Shown here piece after piece: positions 1 to 9,015 of a stretch of 64,000 nt of DNA. The notes below the pieces were generated by a model. The model was not told where the DNA came from. It searched no databases and was given only the letters and a program-made list of their open reading frames with translations. Location: positions 521,167-585,166 of the forward strand of contig MGXU01000010.1 in assembly GCA_001801815.1 (NCBI GenBank), in the 5' to 3' direction. The first letter of the stretch is position 1; each line of letters begins with the position of its first letter. The position numbers were made by a program, and so were the translations under genes. The DNA comes from Gammaproteobacteria bacterium RIFCSPHIGHO2_12_FULL_36_30. Its GTDB lineage: Bacteria; Pseudomonadota; Gammaproteobacteria; Coxiellales; Coxiellaceae.

Positions 1-38
1 GATCACCTTGAATTATGCATCGCTGATCCAATAAAATC

Positions 39-3000
39 TCAGAAATCATATAAATTCCTCTTGGATTTTTTTAATAATAATTCAGTGATTTTTTCCGCAT
101 GTGGCTTTTGAATCATTTTCAAATGAACTGTATCAATATTAACAACAGAAACTGATTTTGAAATATCATCCCATCCATTAAATAATTTTTTTCGCATAGA
201 TTCATAAATAGACTCAATCAGCAACATTTCATTTTTAGTTGCTTCAGGCGGAAATGAATATTGATTAGCTTTAAATACCACAATATTTTCTTCAGATGGT
301 GGGTGTACATATTCATCAAATATTTTACCGTCTATCTTTCTAACGTGATTAATATGTCTCTTCATATTTTTATTTAAATTGAGATATTGTGTTTTGTTTT
401 GAAAAATTCTATCTATTAATGATTCTAATTTTTTCATATGATTAATTTCTTCTGCTGATAAAACCAGTGAATCAATCATAAAAAGAAAAGGGATTTTTTT
501 ATTTTTTCCATGCTTTTTTGCTAGTAAATCAGCAATTGCATAAGCAACATTTCCTCCAAAAGACCAACCTCCTAAAATATAAGGTTCATCTGGAAAATAT
601 TTTTCAAGAATGGATGCGTAGTGTTCAGCTAAAGCTGGCATTGATTCAATAAAGTTATCATGACAAAAAAGATTGTATGATTCCAAACAGTATAAACTAC
701 ACTCATTTGGAAAAAATTGACAAAACTCACTATAAGATTCTGAGCCAGCACCTCGTGACGGAATTAATACAATGGGAATATAATCAGCGTTTTTTCTCAT
801 AAGTATAATATTATCTGAAGTATTTTTCTCATGAGTTATCTTGTTAGAAATCAAATTTGATTGACTTTCAATAGTTTTATTTTTTATTAATTCAATTGCT
901 GTAAGATTAACATTAAATTTTTTATTAAATGCCAACATAAGTTGTACGATAGATAATGAAGAGCCGCCAACATAAAAAAAATCATCGCGCTGAGAAATAC
1001 TGTGTAAATCCAAGTCTGGAATAATTTTTTTCCATAAACGATAAATTTTTATTTCCATCAAGCTAAATTTTTTACGTATTTTTTCAGCAGTAATGTAAGA
1101 TGGTTTTGGAAGTAAAGACTTATTAATTTTTCCGTTCAGTGTTAATGGAATTTTATCAACTACTGTAATTGCGGAAGGTAACATATAATGAGGTAAATAT
1201 CTTTTTATATTCTCAATGAGCTCGAGCAGGTTAAAATTATTTTTTTCAGTAACAACAATATATGCTAATATTTTAGATTCATTCATTTCTGAATCTTGAA
1301 AAACATATGCCTGACAAACCAGGGAATTTTTTAGAATAATAGATTCAATTTCACCTAACTCTATACGATAACCCCGCAATTGAATTTGATTGTCATTCCT
1401 ACCGATATATTCAATCTGACCGCTTGGCAACCATCTACCAATATCATTTGTTTTAAATATTTTATTATTTTTTTCATGCTCAGAAAAACAATTATGAATA
1501 AAAGAATTTCTACTTTCTTCTTCTGAATTTAAATACCCAGATGAAACGCCAACCCCACCCACATACAACATTCCAGGAACACCAACAGGAACGGGATTCA
1601 TACAGTTATCTAAAATATAAACTTTAGTATTAAAAATTGGTTTTCCAATGGGGATTGGAAAATTATTTTTAGCTTTTTCATTTTTCAAATACACATTAGA
1701 AAATAAATTTTCCACACATGTTTCAGTTAATCCATATGAATTAACAATATTAAAAGGTAATCTTTTTTTGGGTAATGACATTAATTTTTCACCGCCCACT
1801 TTTAAATATTGCATAGTACATTTTTGAGACCAATTAAACTCAAATAACATCTGAGCAAGTGATGACGGAATATCACATATATCAATCTTATTTTTTTTTA
1901 GCCATTCAATAAATTTTAAAGGTTCTAATTTAAGAGAATCATTTATAAAACAAACTGTAGATCCATTTAAAAGCGCCGGCCACACTTCACAGCAAAATGC
2001 GTCAAAACCAACAGAAGCAAATTGACTAAATCGCCAGTTTCTACGCAAATTAAAATAATATCGATACCATAAAGCTAAATTACAAACTCCAGCATGATTA
2101 ATTGGAACACCCTTTGGTAATCCCGTTGTGCCTGATGTATACAAAACATAAGCTACGCTTGAACTGTTTACTATTTTATTTGGCACACACAAAATATTAT
2201 CTTTATTATTTTTAACATGCTCTATGCAAAATATTTTTTCATCTAAAGAAGAAGATAATAAGAGTAACTTATTTTTCAAATCAGCTGTAGTGATTATCAG
2301 ATTTGGATTAGCATTGTTAACAATCTTTCGAATTCTTTCTTCTGGTGTTGAAATATCAATAGATAAGTAAGCATGTCCTGTTTTTAAAATTGCTAACAAA
2401 ACTGTAATTAATTCACAATTTCTGTCGAGAAAAACTGCAATAAAATTTGATTGAGCATCAGAATGAAGTTCAAGTGCAGAAAAAATTTTTTGTGTGAGCA
2501 TGTCAGATTGATCGGATAATTCTTGATAGGTGATTTTATTATTCTTATCTTCTACAGCACTCACATTAGGATTTTTTTTTACATTTTCTTCAAATAAAGA
2601 AATAATAGTGGTTTTTTCGTCAAGTGTATAATTTTCACCATGTCGATGTAACAAATCGAAGCGTAATTCAGGTGAAAGCATATCAATTTCAGATATTTTT
2701 TTAAAAGGTGACTCCAAAAGATGACGCAATAAATTCTGAAAACACTCAACAAATGTTTTCATAACGCTATATTCAAAAATGTTGCTATTATATTGCAAGC
2801 AAAAGCGAAGCGGAGATGTGTCAACATCGATCATTAAATCAATATCAACCACTGTATTCATATCAAGAAAATCCCCAAAACTTCTTCCGCCATATTGACC
2901 TCCATCACAACTTGCACCTTCAATTGTGAGTAGATTTTCAGATAACATTGTCGAAGAAAAACTCACATTTAATAAATCCTCTTTTGGAACGCTATGATTA

Positions 3001-4010
3001 TTACGATAAATATCAATCATCTGATGTATAGGGTAAGACCAATATTTTTTTGTTTTTTTTCTGTCTTCTACAACTTTATTCAAAATAGATGTGAAGGTAT
3101 CATTTTCATCAAATGAAAATGCAATGGGAATTGAATTCACAAAACAACCCAATAAATTTTTGGATACGGGAGATCGCGTATTGACTGGATAAGATATAAA
3201 AAATGAACTACTTCCGGAATAACGATGCAGTAAAATCCCATAAATGGTCATCATTAATAAATACAAAGTACACTTACCCTCTAAAACGAACTTTTTCGAA
3301 TTTTGATATAATGCTTCGTCCATTTCAAAAAAGATTTGTTTTAAACCGGAATCATATTTATTTTGTTTTGTTTTAAACGTCAATGGCACTGTCAGAATTT
3401 TATTGGCAAGATATTCCTTCCAAAAATTAGCGGCTTCTTGATTAATATTCTCGTGATTATTATCTTTCACACTCAAAAATTCTTGCCATTGCGCAACATC
3501 ATTATTCACAAAACACGTCTCATTATGTTTCTGATGATATCGAATTTTTAGCGCATCAAAAAATGGTTTCACCGAACCGGAATCTAAAATAATATGATGA
3601 AAATTTACAATAAAAATATAAACGTTATGATCGATTCTTAATAAATCAAATTTGACAAGAGGAGGATTATTTAAATCAAAAGAAAATCGACAACATGATT
3701 TAAAGAATGTCTTAATAATTTTTTCTTGATTTCCTAAAACGGATTCTTCAAAATTAAAAATTGGATAAGCAGTATTTTCCGATATTGAAAATTTCAAATT
3801 TGATTTTTTATAATAGAATTTCGCTTTAGCAAGAAAATAATCGTGATTTATAACGCTAACTGCAGCATCCTGCATTTGTTTGACATTAAGAGAACCAATT
3901 ATCTTAAATGAAAAAATATTATTGTATTTGCTTTTATCGTCTGATAAAAGCCACTCAAGATAAAATCGTTTTTGATATTCTGTTGCTGCATATTCCTTTT
4001 TTTTATACAT
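39..4010 (-). CDS. Single-module non-ribosomal peptide synthetase (C-A-T-TE)
   Basis: A 1323-residue NRPS module. Condensation domain at about 1-450, with the catalytic motif at 138-144 reading HHIILDS (canonical HHxxxDG, so the Gly is Ser). Adenylation domain at about 470-990, with YTSGTTGLPKG near 624 and a GRNDNQIQLRGYRIE-type A8 region. Carrier domain with the phosphopantetheine Ser in GGSSL near 1018. C-terminal type I thioesterase with the GWSFGG nucleophile near 1150 and a likely His in TVHL near 1296. It should adenylate one amino acid, condense it with an upstream acyl or aminoacyl donor and release the product. The start ATG lies 24 bp after the ATP-grasp gene and has only a weak GAGAT ribosome site, so coupling is plausible. 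The gene ends 38 bp from the window edge, so further pathway genes may lie to the left. Family is certain; product unknown. Confidence 0.93.
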   Translation of the reverse strand: MYKKKEYAATEYQKRFYLEWLLSDDKSKYNNIFSFKIIGSLNVKQMQDAAVSVINHDYFLAKAKFYYKKSNLKFSISENTAYPIFNFEESVLGNQEKIIKTFFKSCCRFSFDLNNPPLVKFDLLRIDHNVYIFIVNFHHIILDSGSVKPFFDALKIRYHQKHNETCFVNNDVAQWQEFLSVKDNNHENINQEAANFWKEYLANKILTVPLTFKTKQNKYDSGLKQIFFEMDEALYQNSKKFVLEGKCTLYLLMMTIYGILLHRYSGSSSFFISYPVNTRSPVSKNLLGCFVNSIPIAFSFDENDTFTSILNKVVEDRKKTKKYWSYPIHQMIDIYRNNHSVPKEDLLNVSFSSTMLSENLLTIEGASCDGGQYGGRSFGDFLDMNTVVDIDLMIDVDTSPLRFCLQYNSNIFEYSVMKTFVECFQNLLRHLLESPFKKISEIDMLSPELRFDLLHRHGENYTLDEKTTIISLFEENVKKNPNVSAVEDKNNKITYQELSDQSDMLTQKIFSALELHSDAQSNFIAVFLDRNCELITVLLAILKTGHAYLSIDISTPEERIRKIVNNANPNLIITTADLKNKLLLLSSSLDEKIFCIEHVKNNKDNILCVPNKIVNSSSVAYVLYTSGTTGLPKGVPINHAGVCNLALWYRYYFNLRRNWRFSQFASVGFDAFCCEVWPALLNGSTVCFINDSLKLEPLKFIEWLKKNKIDICDIPSSLAQMLFEFNWSQKCTMQYLKVGGEKLMSLPKKRLPFNIVNSYGLTETCVENLFSNVYLKNEKAKNNFPIPIGKPIFNTKVYILDNCMNPVPVGVPGMLYVGGVGVSSGYLNSEEESRNSFIHNCFSEHEKNNKIFKTNDIGRWLPSGQIEYIGRNDNQIQLRGYRIELGEIESIILKNSLVCQAYVFQDSEMNESKILAYIVVTEKNNFNLLELIENIKRYLPHYMLPSAITVVDKIPLTLNGKINKSLLPKPSYITAEKIRKKFSLMEIKIYRLWKKIIPDLDLHSISQRDDFFYVGGSSLSIVQLMLAFNKKFNVNLTAIELIKNKTIESQSNLISNKITHEKNTSDNIILMRKNADYIPIVLIPSRGAGSESYSEFCQFFPNECSLYCLESYNLFCHDNFIESMPALAEHYASILEKYFPDEPYILGGWSFGGNVAYAIADLLAKKHGKNKKIPFLFMIDSLVLSAEEINHMKKLESLIDRIFQNKTQYLNLNKNMKRHINHVRKIDGKIFDEYVHPPSEENIVVFKANQYSFPPEATKNEMLLIESIYESMRKKLFNGWDDISKSVSVVNIDTVHLKMIQKPHAEKITELLLKKSKRNLYDF

Positions 4011-4034
4011 ACCAATATCTCAAAGAATTTTGCA

Positions 4035-5282
4035 CTACTGATTGACAGAAAAGAAAGAATGTTTTTTTAGACTTAAGTAATCTTGAAAAAGAGTTTGATA
4101 ATTATCATTCATTGCAAATGCTACTAGTGCTTTATCTGCTATTGATTTAGGTGATTTCATATATTGCGCATCCTTTACTCGCCAATCTATTATCAGATGA
4201 CTTTTTATGATGGGTGGTGTTTTTACAAACAACGTGCCTTGACGAATAGGTGCCGCAACAATAAAAATATTTTTTTTATTTTTAAAAATGTATTCGGGTT
4301 TTTCATCTATTTGAAGCAAATAATCCGTGTTACACAAATTAATACCAAGACACTGTTGATATAAATCAATCAGTCCAGCGCCCGGTGGACGATACGCGGC
4401 TTCCAAAAATATCCACTGACCGTCGCGGTTAAAAAATTCAACATGAAATGATCCGGAATTCACTTGAATTACATTTAACAGAATATGTATGCAAAGATTT
4501 CGCATCTCGGTATTTCTTGCATCATTTTCCTCCAATAAAATTGATCCGATGTTTTTTTCAAACATAAAATCAAGCAATGGATTGAGATACATACCCGATC
4601 CAGAAAACAAAATTTCTTTTTTATAAATTTGCAAATCACAATGATATAAATCACCTGTAATATATTCGGATGCCAGGTAATTAAAATTATCATTAAAAAT
4701 AGTATTATTATCATAATCATTTTTAGACGTAATCAACGATACGCCGAACGCTCCAGATGAATTATCTGGTTTTAGAATAAAAGGAAATCCAACCTTTGAC
4801 ACGATATGATCAAATAACACATTTTTGTTTTTTTTAATGAGTGCTTTTGTAAGAAAAATTGATTTGGGATAAGCAACTTCACCTGACTCAATTATCTTGT
4901 GCATCATACTTTTATTTGTAAATGGCTCAACGATATTTTGCTTTGGCCCAGATATATTAAATGATTCTCGAATTTTTGCTGCTAAAAATATATTTCCTTC
5001 ATCTATACAAATTATTTTAATATCATGATGCGTGATCACTAATTTTTTTATGGTGTTATGCACGTTAGAATAGATGAAACGAGTGTTCGGTTCCCCTTCA
5101 ATTAAATACACGGGAAGAAAAATAATTGAATTAAAACAGCATTGGTGCTGTGTAGTAATTTTATTTTTTTCATTTTCGCCCAAAATCAAAATAAACTTTG
5201 AATTATCTTCTTTATCGATTGCATCAAAATTATAAAGATCGATATATCTAAAAACGGCAGATAAAAATATTATTGTTTTCAT
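4035..5282 (-). CDS. ATP-grasp domain carboxylate-amine ligase
   Basis: A 415-residue protein with an ATP-grasp fold. The lysine-containing FPFILKPDNSSGAFGVS stretch (near 165-180) matches the nucleotide-binding beta-strand and glycine-rich loop of the family. An acidic metal-binding segment follows (FHVEFFNRDGQWIFLEAAYRPPG, near 280-305). Family members ligate a carboxylate to an amine through an acyl-phosphate, as in L-amino acid ligases and peptide-tailoring enzymes. Its first codon overlaps the stop of the upstream hotdog gene as ATGA, and the NRPS follows 24 bp later, so the three are very probably one operon. A plausible role is making or extending a dipeptide or amide used by, or released from, the NRPS. 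The substrate cannot be read from the sequence. Confidence 0.85.
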   Translation of the reverse strand: MKTIIFLSAVFRYIDLYNFDAIDKEDNSKFILILGENEKNKITTQHQCCFNSIIFLPVYLIEGEPNTRFIYSNVHNTIKKLVITHHDIKIICIDEGNIFLAAKIRESFNISGPKQNIVEPFTNKSMMHKIIESGEVAYPKSIFLTKALIKKNKNVLFDHIVSKVGFPFILKPDNSSGAFGVSLITSKNDYDNNTIFNDNFNYLASEYITGDLYHCDLQIYKKEILFSGSGMYLNPLLDFMFEKNIGSILLEENDARNTEMRNLCIHILLNVIQVNSGSFHVEFFNRDGQWIFLEAAYRPPGAGLIDLYQQCLGINLCNTDYLLQIDEKPEYIFKNKKNIFIVAAPIRQGTLFVKTPPIIKSHLIIDWRVKDAQYMKSPKSIADKALVAFAMNDNYQTLFQDYLSLKKHSFFSVNQ

Positions 5283-5725
5283 TCTTCACTGTCTAGAGGA
5301 ATAACCGCGCTAATTTCGCCGTAAAAACTTTTATCTTCAAAACTAAATGTACTGTTGATAAACGCATTTTTGTTTTTAATGCGCATTTTATCATAATGCG
5401 CTACTACCAGAATTCCTTTATGTTTATTAATTTTTTTCTTGAGCTTCATTTTGAATTCTCTCATGTAAGCTTCACCTGATTTTTTATGCAACCCCAGCGT
5501 CAGACATCCATGAATAATAATGAGTTGCGACACAACCAGCTGCGCGTGAAAAGCGGTAAAATGATACTGCCCGTCTGATGGGATAAAAAAATCATCAACG
5601 TCAATGCATGCAATCAAGCCATCTTCAGTTCGCTCAAGTGAAGCAATAGAAATATTATCTTTTTTGTAACCTGATGCGATGTATTGCGAAGTAAGCGGTT
5701 TAATTTTATTTAAATCTAAATTCAT
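5279..5725 (-). CDS. FcoT-like hotdog-fold protein of the NRPS operon
   Basis: About 148 residues from the chosen ATG (MNLDLNKI). The frame is open up to 5791, but the upstream part crosses a hairpin with a T-run and looks like leader. The FFIPSDGQYHFTAF segment followed by a Gln-containing helix, and the C-terminal SFYGEIS strand, resemble the FcoT family of hotdog thioesterases. FcoT-type proteins in actinobacterial isonitrile-lipopeptide clusters act on a fatty acyl chain next to an NRPS. This is remote pattern matching from memory, not a search result. The gene is first in the operon and overlaps the ATP-grasp gene by 4 bp. An acyl-carrier or acyl-CoA thioesterase or amine-adding role is inferred. 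Alternative: another hotdog dehydratase or thioesterase family. Confidence 0.6.
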   Translation of the reverse strand: MNLDLNKIKPLTSQYIASGYKKDNISIASLERTEDGLIACIDVDDFFIPSDGQYHFTAFHAQLVVSQLIIIHGCLTLGLHKKSGEAYMREFKMKLKKKINKHKGILVVAHYDKMRIKNKNAFINSTFSFEDKSFYGEISAVIPLDSEE

Positions 5726-5755
5726 TATTGTCGTGTGCCATATTATGTACATTTC

Positions 5756-5779
5756 AAAAAAACAACACTTTTTAGTGTT
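5756..5779 (-). promoter_or_regulatory. Leader hairpin with T-run upstream of the NRPS operon
   Basis: Read on the minus strand: AACACT, four A, AGTGTT, then G and seven T, just upstream of the hotdog gene. It has the form of an intrinsic terminator or attenuator with a 6-bp stem. A TGTGATAAT extended -10-like box lies next to it at about 5784-5792, so it could also be an operator at the promoter. Which is true cannot be decided from sequence. Confidence 0.35.
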
Positions 5780-5938
5780 TGGAATTATCACACACCAAAC
5801 AATAAAAAGGCAGGACTTTTTTTGTACATTTCTAACAGATTAGGATCTAATGATTTTGTAATCCCTTGGTTGTTCATATATTGGCATTGCTTAAAACTCC
5901 TATGTTACAATGATGGCATCGAGGCGAGGGATGCGGCC

Positions 5939-6757
5939 ATGTATCATGACTTTTACCAGCTAAAAGAAAATCCATTTAACGTCACGGCTGATTCTAGTTT
6001 TTATTTTCCGAGCACTTCGCATTCCGAAGCATTTTCACATTTAACTTTCGGCATTGATCATCGCAAAGGAATTATTGTCATTACCGGCGAAATCGGCACT
6101 GGCAAAACAACATTGTGCCGCACACTTTTGAACGGCATTAATAAAAATACCAAAACAGCTTTTGTATTAAATCCACGTTTTTCAGATGAAGATTTATTGC
6201 GAATTATTTTGCAGGATTTAGGAATCACTGGAAATTTTAATAGTAAATTTGAATTGGTGAATGCGCTGAATCATTATTTACTGGCTGAATCGAGCCAAGG
6301 AAATAATGTTGTTATTATTATTGACGAAGCACAAAATTTATCAATCGAACAATTAGAAAGTATTCGTTTATTATCCAATATTGAAACAGAAAAAGAAAAA
6401 TTATTGCAAATTGTTTTGGTTGGACAACCCGAATTAGAAAAAAAATTACAATTGCCTGCGTTGCGACAATTAAATCAGCGCGTCGTTGTGCGTTATCGTG
6501 TTAGTCCACTCAATAAAAAAGAAGTGCGCGAATATATTTTGCATCGCTTGAAATTATCATCGGCAAATCCATATGCGGGTCCGCAAGTGCAATTTACAAA
6601 TGGTGCGCTGCGTTCTATTTATCGGCACACGCGCGGAAAACCGCGTATGATAAATATATTATGTGATCGCGCTTTATTATCAGGATTTGTGAATGGCACA
6701 GACACCATTCGCGGCCGCATGATTAATCGGTGCGCGAAGGAGTTATTTTTAACATGA
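5939..6757 (+). CDS. gspA: ExeA/GspA-type AAA ATPase for secretin assembly
   Basis: 272 residues from ATG 5939, chosen because the protein then begins MYHDFYQLKENPFNV, the typical ExeA/GspA/MshM start, with a GAGGCGAGGG purine run upstream. Walker A is GEIGTGKT (50-57) and Walker B is VVIIIDE (124-130). An arginine-rich sensor region follows, with RQLNQRVVVRYRV and HTRGKPRMINILCDRAL. ExeA-family ATPases partner with GspB/ExeB to help assemble or place the type II secretion secretin through the peptidoglycan. The family C-terminal peptidoglycan-binding domain is absent, making this the short form also seen in MSHA-type loci. It overlaps the next gene as ATGA. Confidence 0.85.
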   Translation: MYHDFYQLKENPFNVTADSSFYFPSTSHSEAFSHLTFGIDHRKGIIVITGEIGTGKTTLCRTLLNGINKNTKTAFVLNPRFSDEDLLRIILQDLGITGNFNSKFELVNALNHYLLAESSQGNNVVIIIDEAQNLSIEQLESIRLLSNIETEKEKLLQIVLVGQPELEKKLQLPALRQLNQRVVVRYRVSPLNKKEVREYILHRLKLSSANPYAGPQVQFTNGALRSIYRHTRGKPRMINILCDRALLSGFVNGTDTIRGRMINRCAKELFLT

Positions 6758-7248
6758 GTCTCATTGATGAAGCATTGAAAAAAACGCAATCGTCGCTGCA
6801 TCAACAAAAAACAGAATCAGAATTTGCAACGCCACAAAAACCTCAAACACCCATTATTTCGCCATCAGCATATCCGTTTAAACAAAATCGAGTTGCGCAT
6901 TTTGAAATGCCAACGATTAGTAAATTTTGGTTAATTGGTATCGCTTCATTTATGATGCTTTGCACAATTGGTTTTGAAACATATGCGCATTTTCCAGCTG
7001 TTAAACAGCGCTACGAAAATTTTTATGGCGCAATGTTGACACATCTTTCTTTTAAAAAAACGCCGCTTGTATTAAATGGCACGATGAAATCAAATAACCA
7101 AGGTGTCGCTTTAATTAATGGTCATCTTTATCATGCAGGAGATGCAATAAGTCATTATCAAGTCAAACAAATTCACTACGATCATGTCACGCTGCAAGAT
7201 CCAAAAACTCATCAAGTTCGTGTACTCACACCTGAACTTACTGATTAA
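6754..7248 (+). CDS. gspB: GspB-like general secretion pathway protein
   Basis: 164 residues starting MSLIDEALKKTQ, the hallmark N-terminus of GspB/ExeB and related assembly proteins. AGGAG lies about 11 bp upstream, inside the 3' end of the ATPase gene. A proline-rich linker is followed by one transmembrane segment (FWLIGIASFMMLCTIGFETYA, near 50-70) and a periplasmic domain. The C-terminal part (VLNGTMKSNNQGVALINGHLYHAGDAI and onward) fits the T2SSB domain. Its 4-bp overlap with the ATPase argues that the two form a complex. No secretin or other gsp genes are in the window, so whether it serves a type II system or a pilus is open. Confidence 0.78.
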   Translation: MSLIDEALKKTQSSLHQQKTESEFATPQKPQTPIISPSAYPFKQNRVAHFEMPTISKFWLIGIASFMMLCTIGFETYAHFPAVKQRYENFYGAMLTHLSFKKTPLVLNGTMKSNNQGVALINGHLYHAGDAISHYQVKQIHYDHVTLQDPKTHQVRVLTPELTD

Positions 7249-7325
7249 CAATACTTTTCTTCTCTGTACAGATTCGTTATGATAATCTCGCTTTTTTTAA
7301 TTTTTCACAACAAAGGAGTAGGAAC

Positions 7326-7493
7326 GTGAAAAATACAACCACGACAGTAGATCCGACCGATGAAGCGATCGCTGCAATTGAGGCGGTTGAAGAAGAAAGT
7401 AATGCTGGTTGCCAAGTACGCCGTAAAATCGAGGATTATCTCGAACGTCGGCGTTATCAGGATGAACTTGGTGAGCTAGAAACTGTAAAATAA
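7326..7493 (+). CDS. PA3496-family small protein (putative envelope integrity)
   Basis: A 55-residue protein from a GTG start with a good AAAGGAG ribosome site 8 bp upstream. The N-terminal half is acidic (EAIAAIEAVEEE). The C-terminal half contains VRRKIEDYLERRRYQDEL, the conserved helical signature of the PA3496 family of short gammaproteobacterial proteins. Annotated members are called putative envelope integrity proteins; the molecular function is not established. It stands alone between gspB and an intrinsic terminator. Confidence 0.75.
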   Translation: MKNTTTTVDPTDEAIAAIEAVEEESNAGCQVRRKIEDYLERRRYQDELGELETVK

Positions 7494-7502
7494 TTACAGT
7501 AA

Positions 7503-7537
7503 AGTCGCGGTGACTTGTGTTGTCGCGGCTTTTTTTA
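7503..7537 (+). terminator. Intrinsic terminator after the PA3496-family gene
   Basis: AGTCGCGGT pairs with GTCGCGGCT (with G-T wobbles) and is followed by a run of seven T. It overlaps the stop codon of the convergent DUF4143 ATPase gene. Confidence 0.7.
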
Positions 7538-8917
7538 TTCGGATTTTTTCTCTTCGTCAGATTTCAACAACGCCCACGGCAAAGGTTCTATCAACACACC
7601 ATCAACGATACCTATCACAAATGTTTTTGCAAAAACACGTGCACGTGGATATTTTTTAATTTGCTTTAAATCTTCAGGTCGCAATTGATTTCGCCATTTT
7701 ACTTCGATCGGAAAAAATTTTTTTTCTTTAATATAAACAACATCGATTTCACCATCCGCTTTAATATAATAAGTTGGATAATGTCGACGAAAATGATTAC
7801 TCACAATTGACTCAACTAATGCTGCACTAATCACAGAATCTGAAACATCTTTTTCAATTTGTAAAAAAGGATCATCTGTCGGATTTAACCAAGTTTTTAA
7901 TGCATGATAAATAAATGGATCAGTAAATGTAAGTTTGCGTGCTTTTTTTGGCGCTGCGATTAATTTATCTAACAATAATGCACTTTGAATAAATAATGCA
8001 TCCATAGTAGATAATAATTCACAATACTCTGAAACCGTTTTGTGACTATCAATGGATAACACATCCGCTAATGCATGCCATGTCACTTGAGAATTATATC
8101 GCGTAATAATTGCCGCAATAATTTCTTTAAGATAAGATTCTTGTTTTCCACGCTTTAAAACATCACCTCTAATCCAATCTGAATATGTTCGCAATGTTGA
8201 TTTTGAAATTTTTCCATCACGCGCGATATCATTAATCGCTGTTAAATAACCACCGTGCATTAAATATTGATTAAATTCTTCGTATATTTTTATCATGATT
8301 TTATCAGCAGGCACGGTTTCTTTTTTTAAATAATTTTCTAATTGCGGGATTGATTTTTTCAATACAAGCGTTTCTTTAAATGACAACGCGTAAACATGAA
8401 AATCAACGCGATCTGCTTTGCCACGTCTTCCAGGAAATGTCATGCGAGCAATTTGCATCAGCGTTAAATCTGACCCCGTTAGAATAACAATACAGTGATG
8501 AAACAAACCCGCATCCGCCATAAATTTAATTGCTTTGTCCCACTGTTGAATATAAGTCACTTCATCAATCACAATAAATAATCGGTGAAATTTTGCATGA
8601 TTTTCAATAAAAGTTTGCAAGAGATTAACAAGCGCGTGATGATCGTCAATTAATTCGCCGGTGAAAAAAATAATCGACTGCGGATCAACACCTTCCTTTA
8701 TTAATTGTACAATCCATTGTTTTAATAAAGTGGTTTTACCAACTTGACGTCCGCCTTCAACAGTATAAATTCCCGGAGTATTTCGTGGTAACTCTTGAAT
8801 AATAGGATTTTCGTAAAGATATGGCTGCTCTTTTAGCTGGCGCAAGTGATGATCTGCTTGCCATAGTTGCCTAAGAGCGTATCGATGTATATTGTAAGAA
8901 GCAAATTTATTGTCCAT
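7535..8917 (-). CDS. AAA+ ATPase with C-terminal DUF4143/nuclease-like domain
   Basis: 460 residues. Walker A is GGRQVGKTTLLK (near 57) and Walker B is LFIVIDE (near 112-118). A GSDLTLMQ sensor region is followed by an all-alpha middle part. The C-terminal DUF4143-type domain contains GEIDVVYIKEKKFFPIEVKWR, the D...ExK core of a PD-(D/E)XK nuclease-like fold. Such ATPases are widespread single accessory genes whose cellular function is unclear; several lineages carry many. Its promoter and start region holds iterated CATATTTGGG sequences, suggesting dedicated regulation. A second, distinct member lies at 52283-53587. Confidence 0.85.
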   Translation of the reverse strand: MDNKFASYNIHRYALRQLWQADHHLRQLKEQPYLYENPIIQELPRNTPGIYTVEGGRQVGKTTLLKQWIVQLIKEGVDPQSIIFFTGELIDDHHALVNLLQTFIENHAKFHRLFIVIDEVTYIQQWDKAIKFMADAGLFHHCIVILTGSDLTLMQIARMTFPGRRGKADRVDFHVYALSFKETLVLKKSIPQLENYLKKETVPADKIMIKIYEEFNQYLMHGGYLTAINDIARDGKISKSTLRTYSDWIRGDVLKRGKQESYLKEIIAAIITRYNSQVTWHALADVLSIDSHKTVSEYCELLSTMDALFIQSALLLDKLIAAPKKARKLTFTDPFIYHALKTWLNPTDDPFLQIEKDVSDSVISAALVESIVSNHFRRHYPTYYIKADGEIDVVYIKEKKFFPIEVKWRNQLRPEDLKQIKKYPRARVFAKTFVIGIVDGVLIEPLPWALLKSDEEKKSE

Positions 8918-8973
8918 TTGGGTAGCTTATCATATTACTCATATTTGGGCAATGATCATTACCCATATTTGGG
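8914..8973. repeat. Iterated CATATTTGGG repeats over the DUF4143 ATPase start
   Basis: CATATTTGGG occurs exactly at 8940-8949 and 8964-8973, and a related CCATTTGGG at 8914-8922 includes the ATPase start codon (complement of CAT at 8915-8917). The second copy is the core of an imperfect palindrome, ATTACCCATATTTGGGTTAT (16 of 20 positions symmetric). Spacing is 26 and 24 bp. The position, directly upstream of and over the start, fits operator sites. Confidence 0.6.
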
Positions 8974-9015
8974 TTATATTGATTATCCAAAAGAGGGTTC
9001 TTATTGTTACAAAAA

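Noticed and set aside
5735-5938. N-terminal extension of the GspA-like ATPase (to ATG 5735)
   Set aside because: The extra 68 residues have no similarity to the family, and MYHDFYQLKENPF at 5939 is the usual start.
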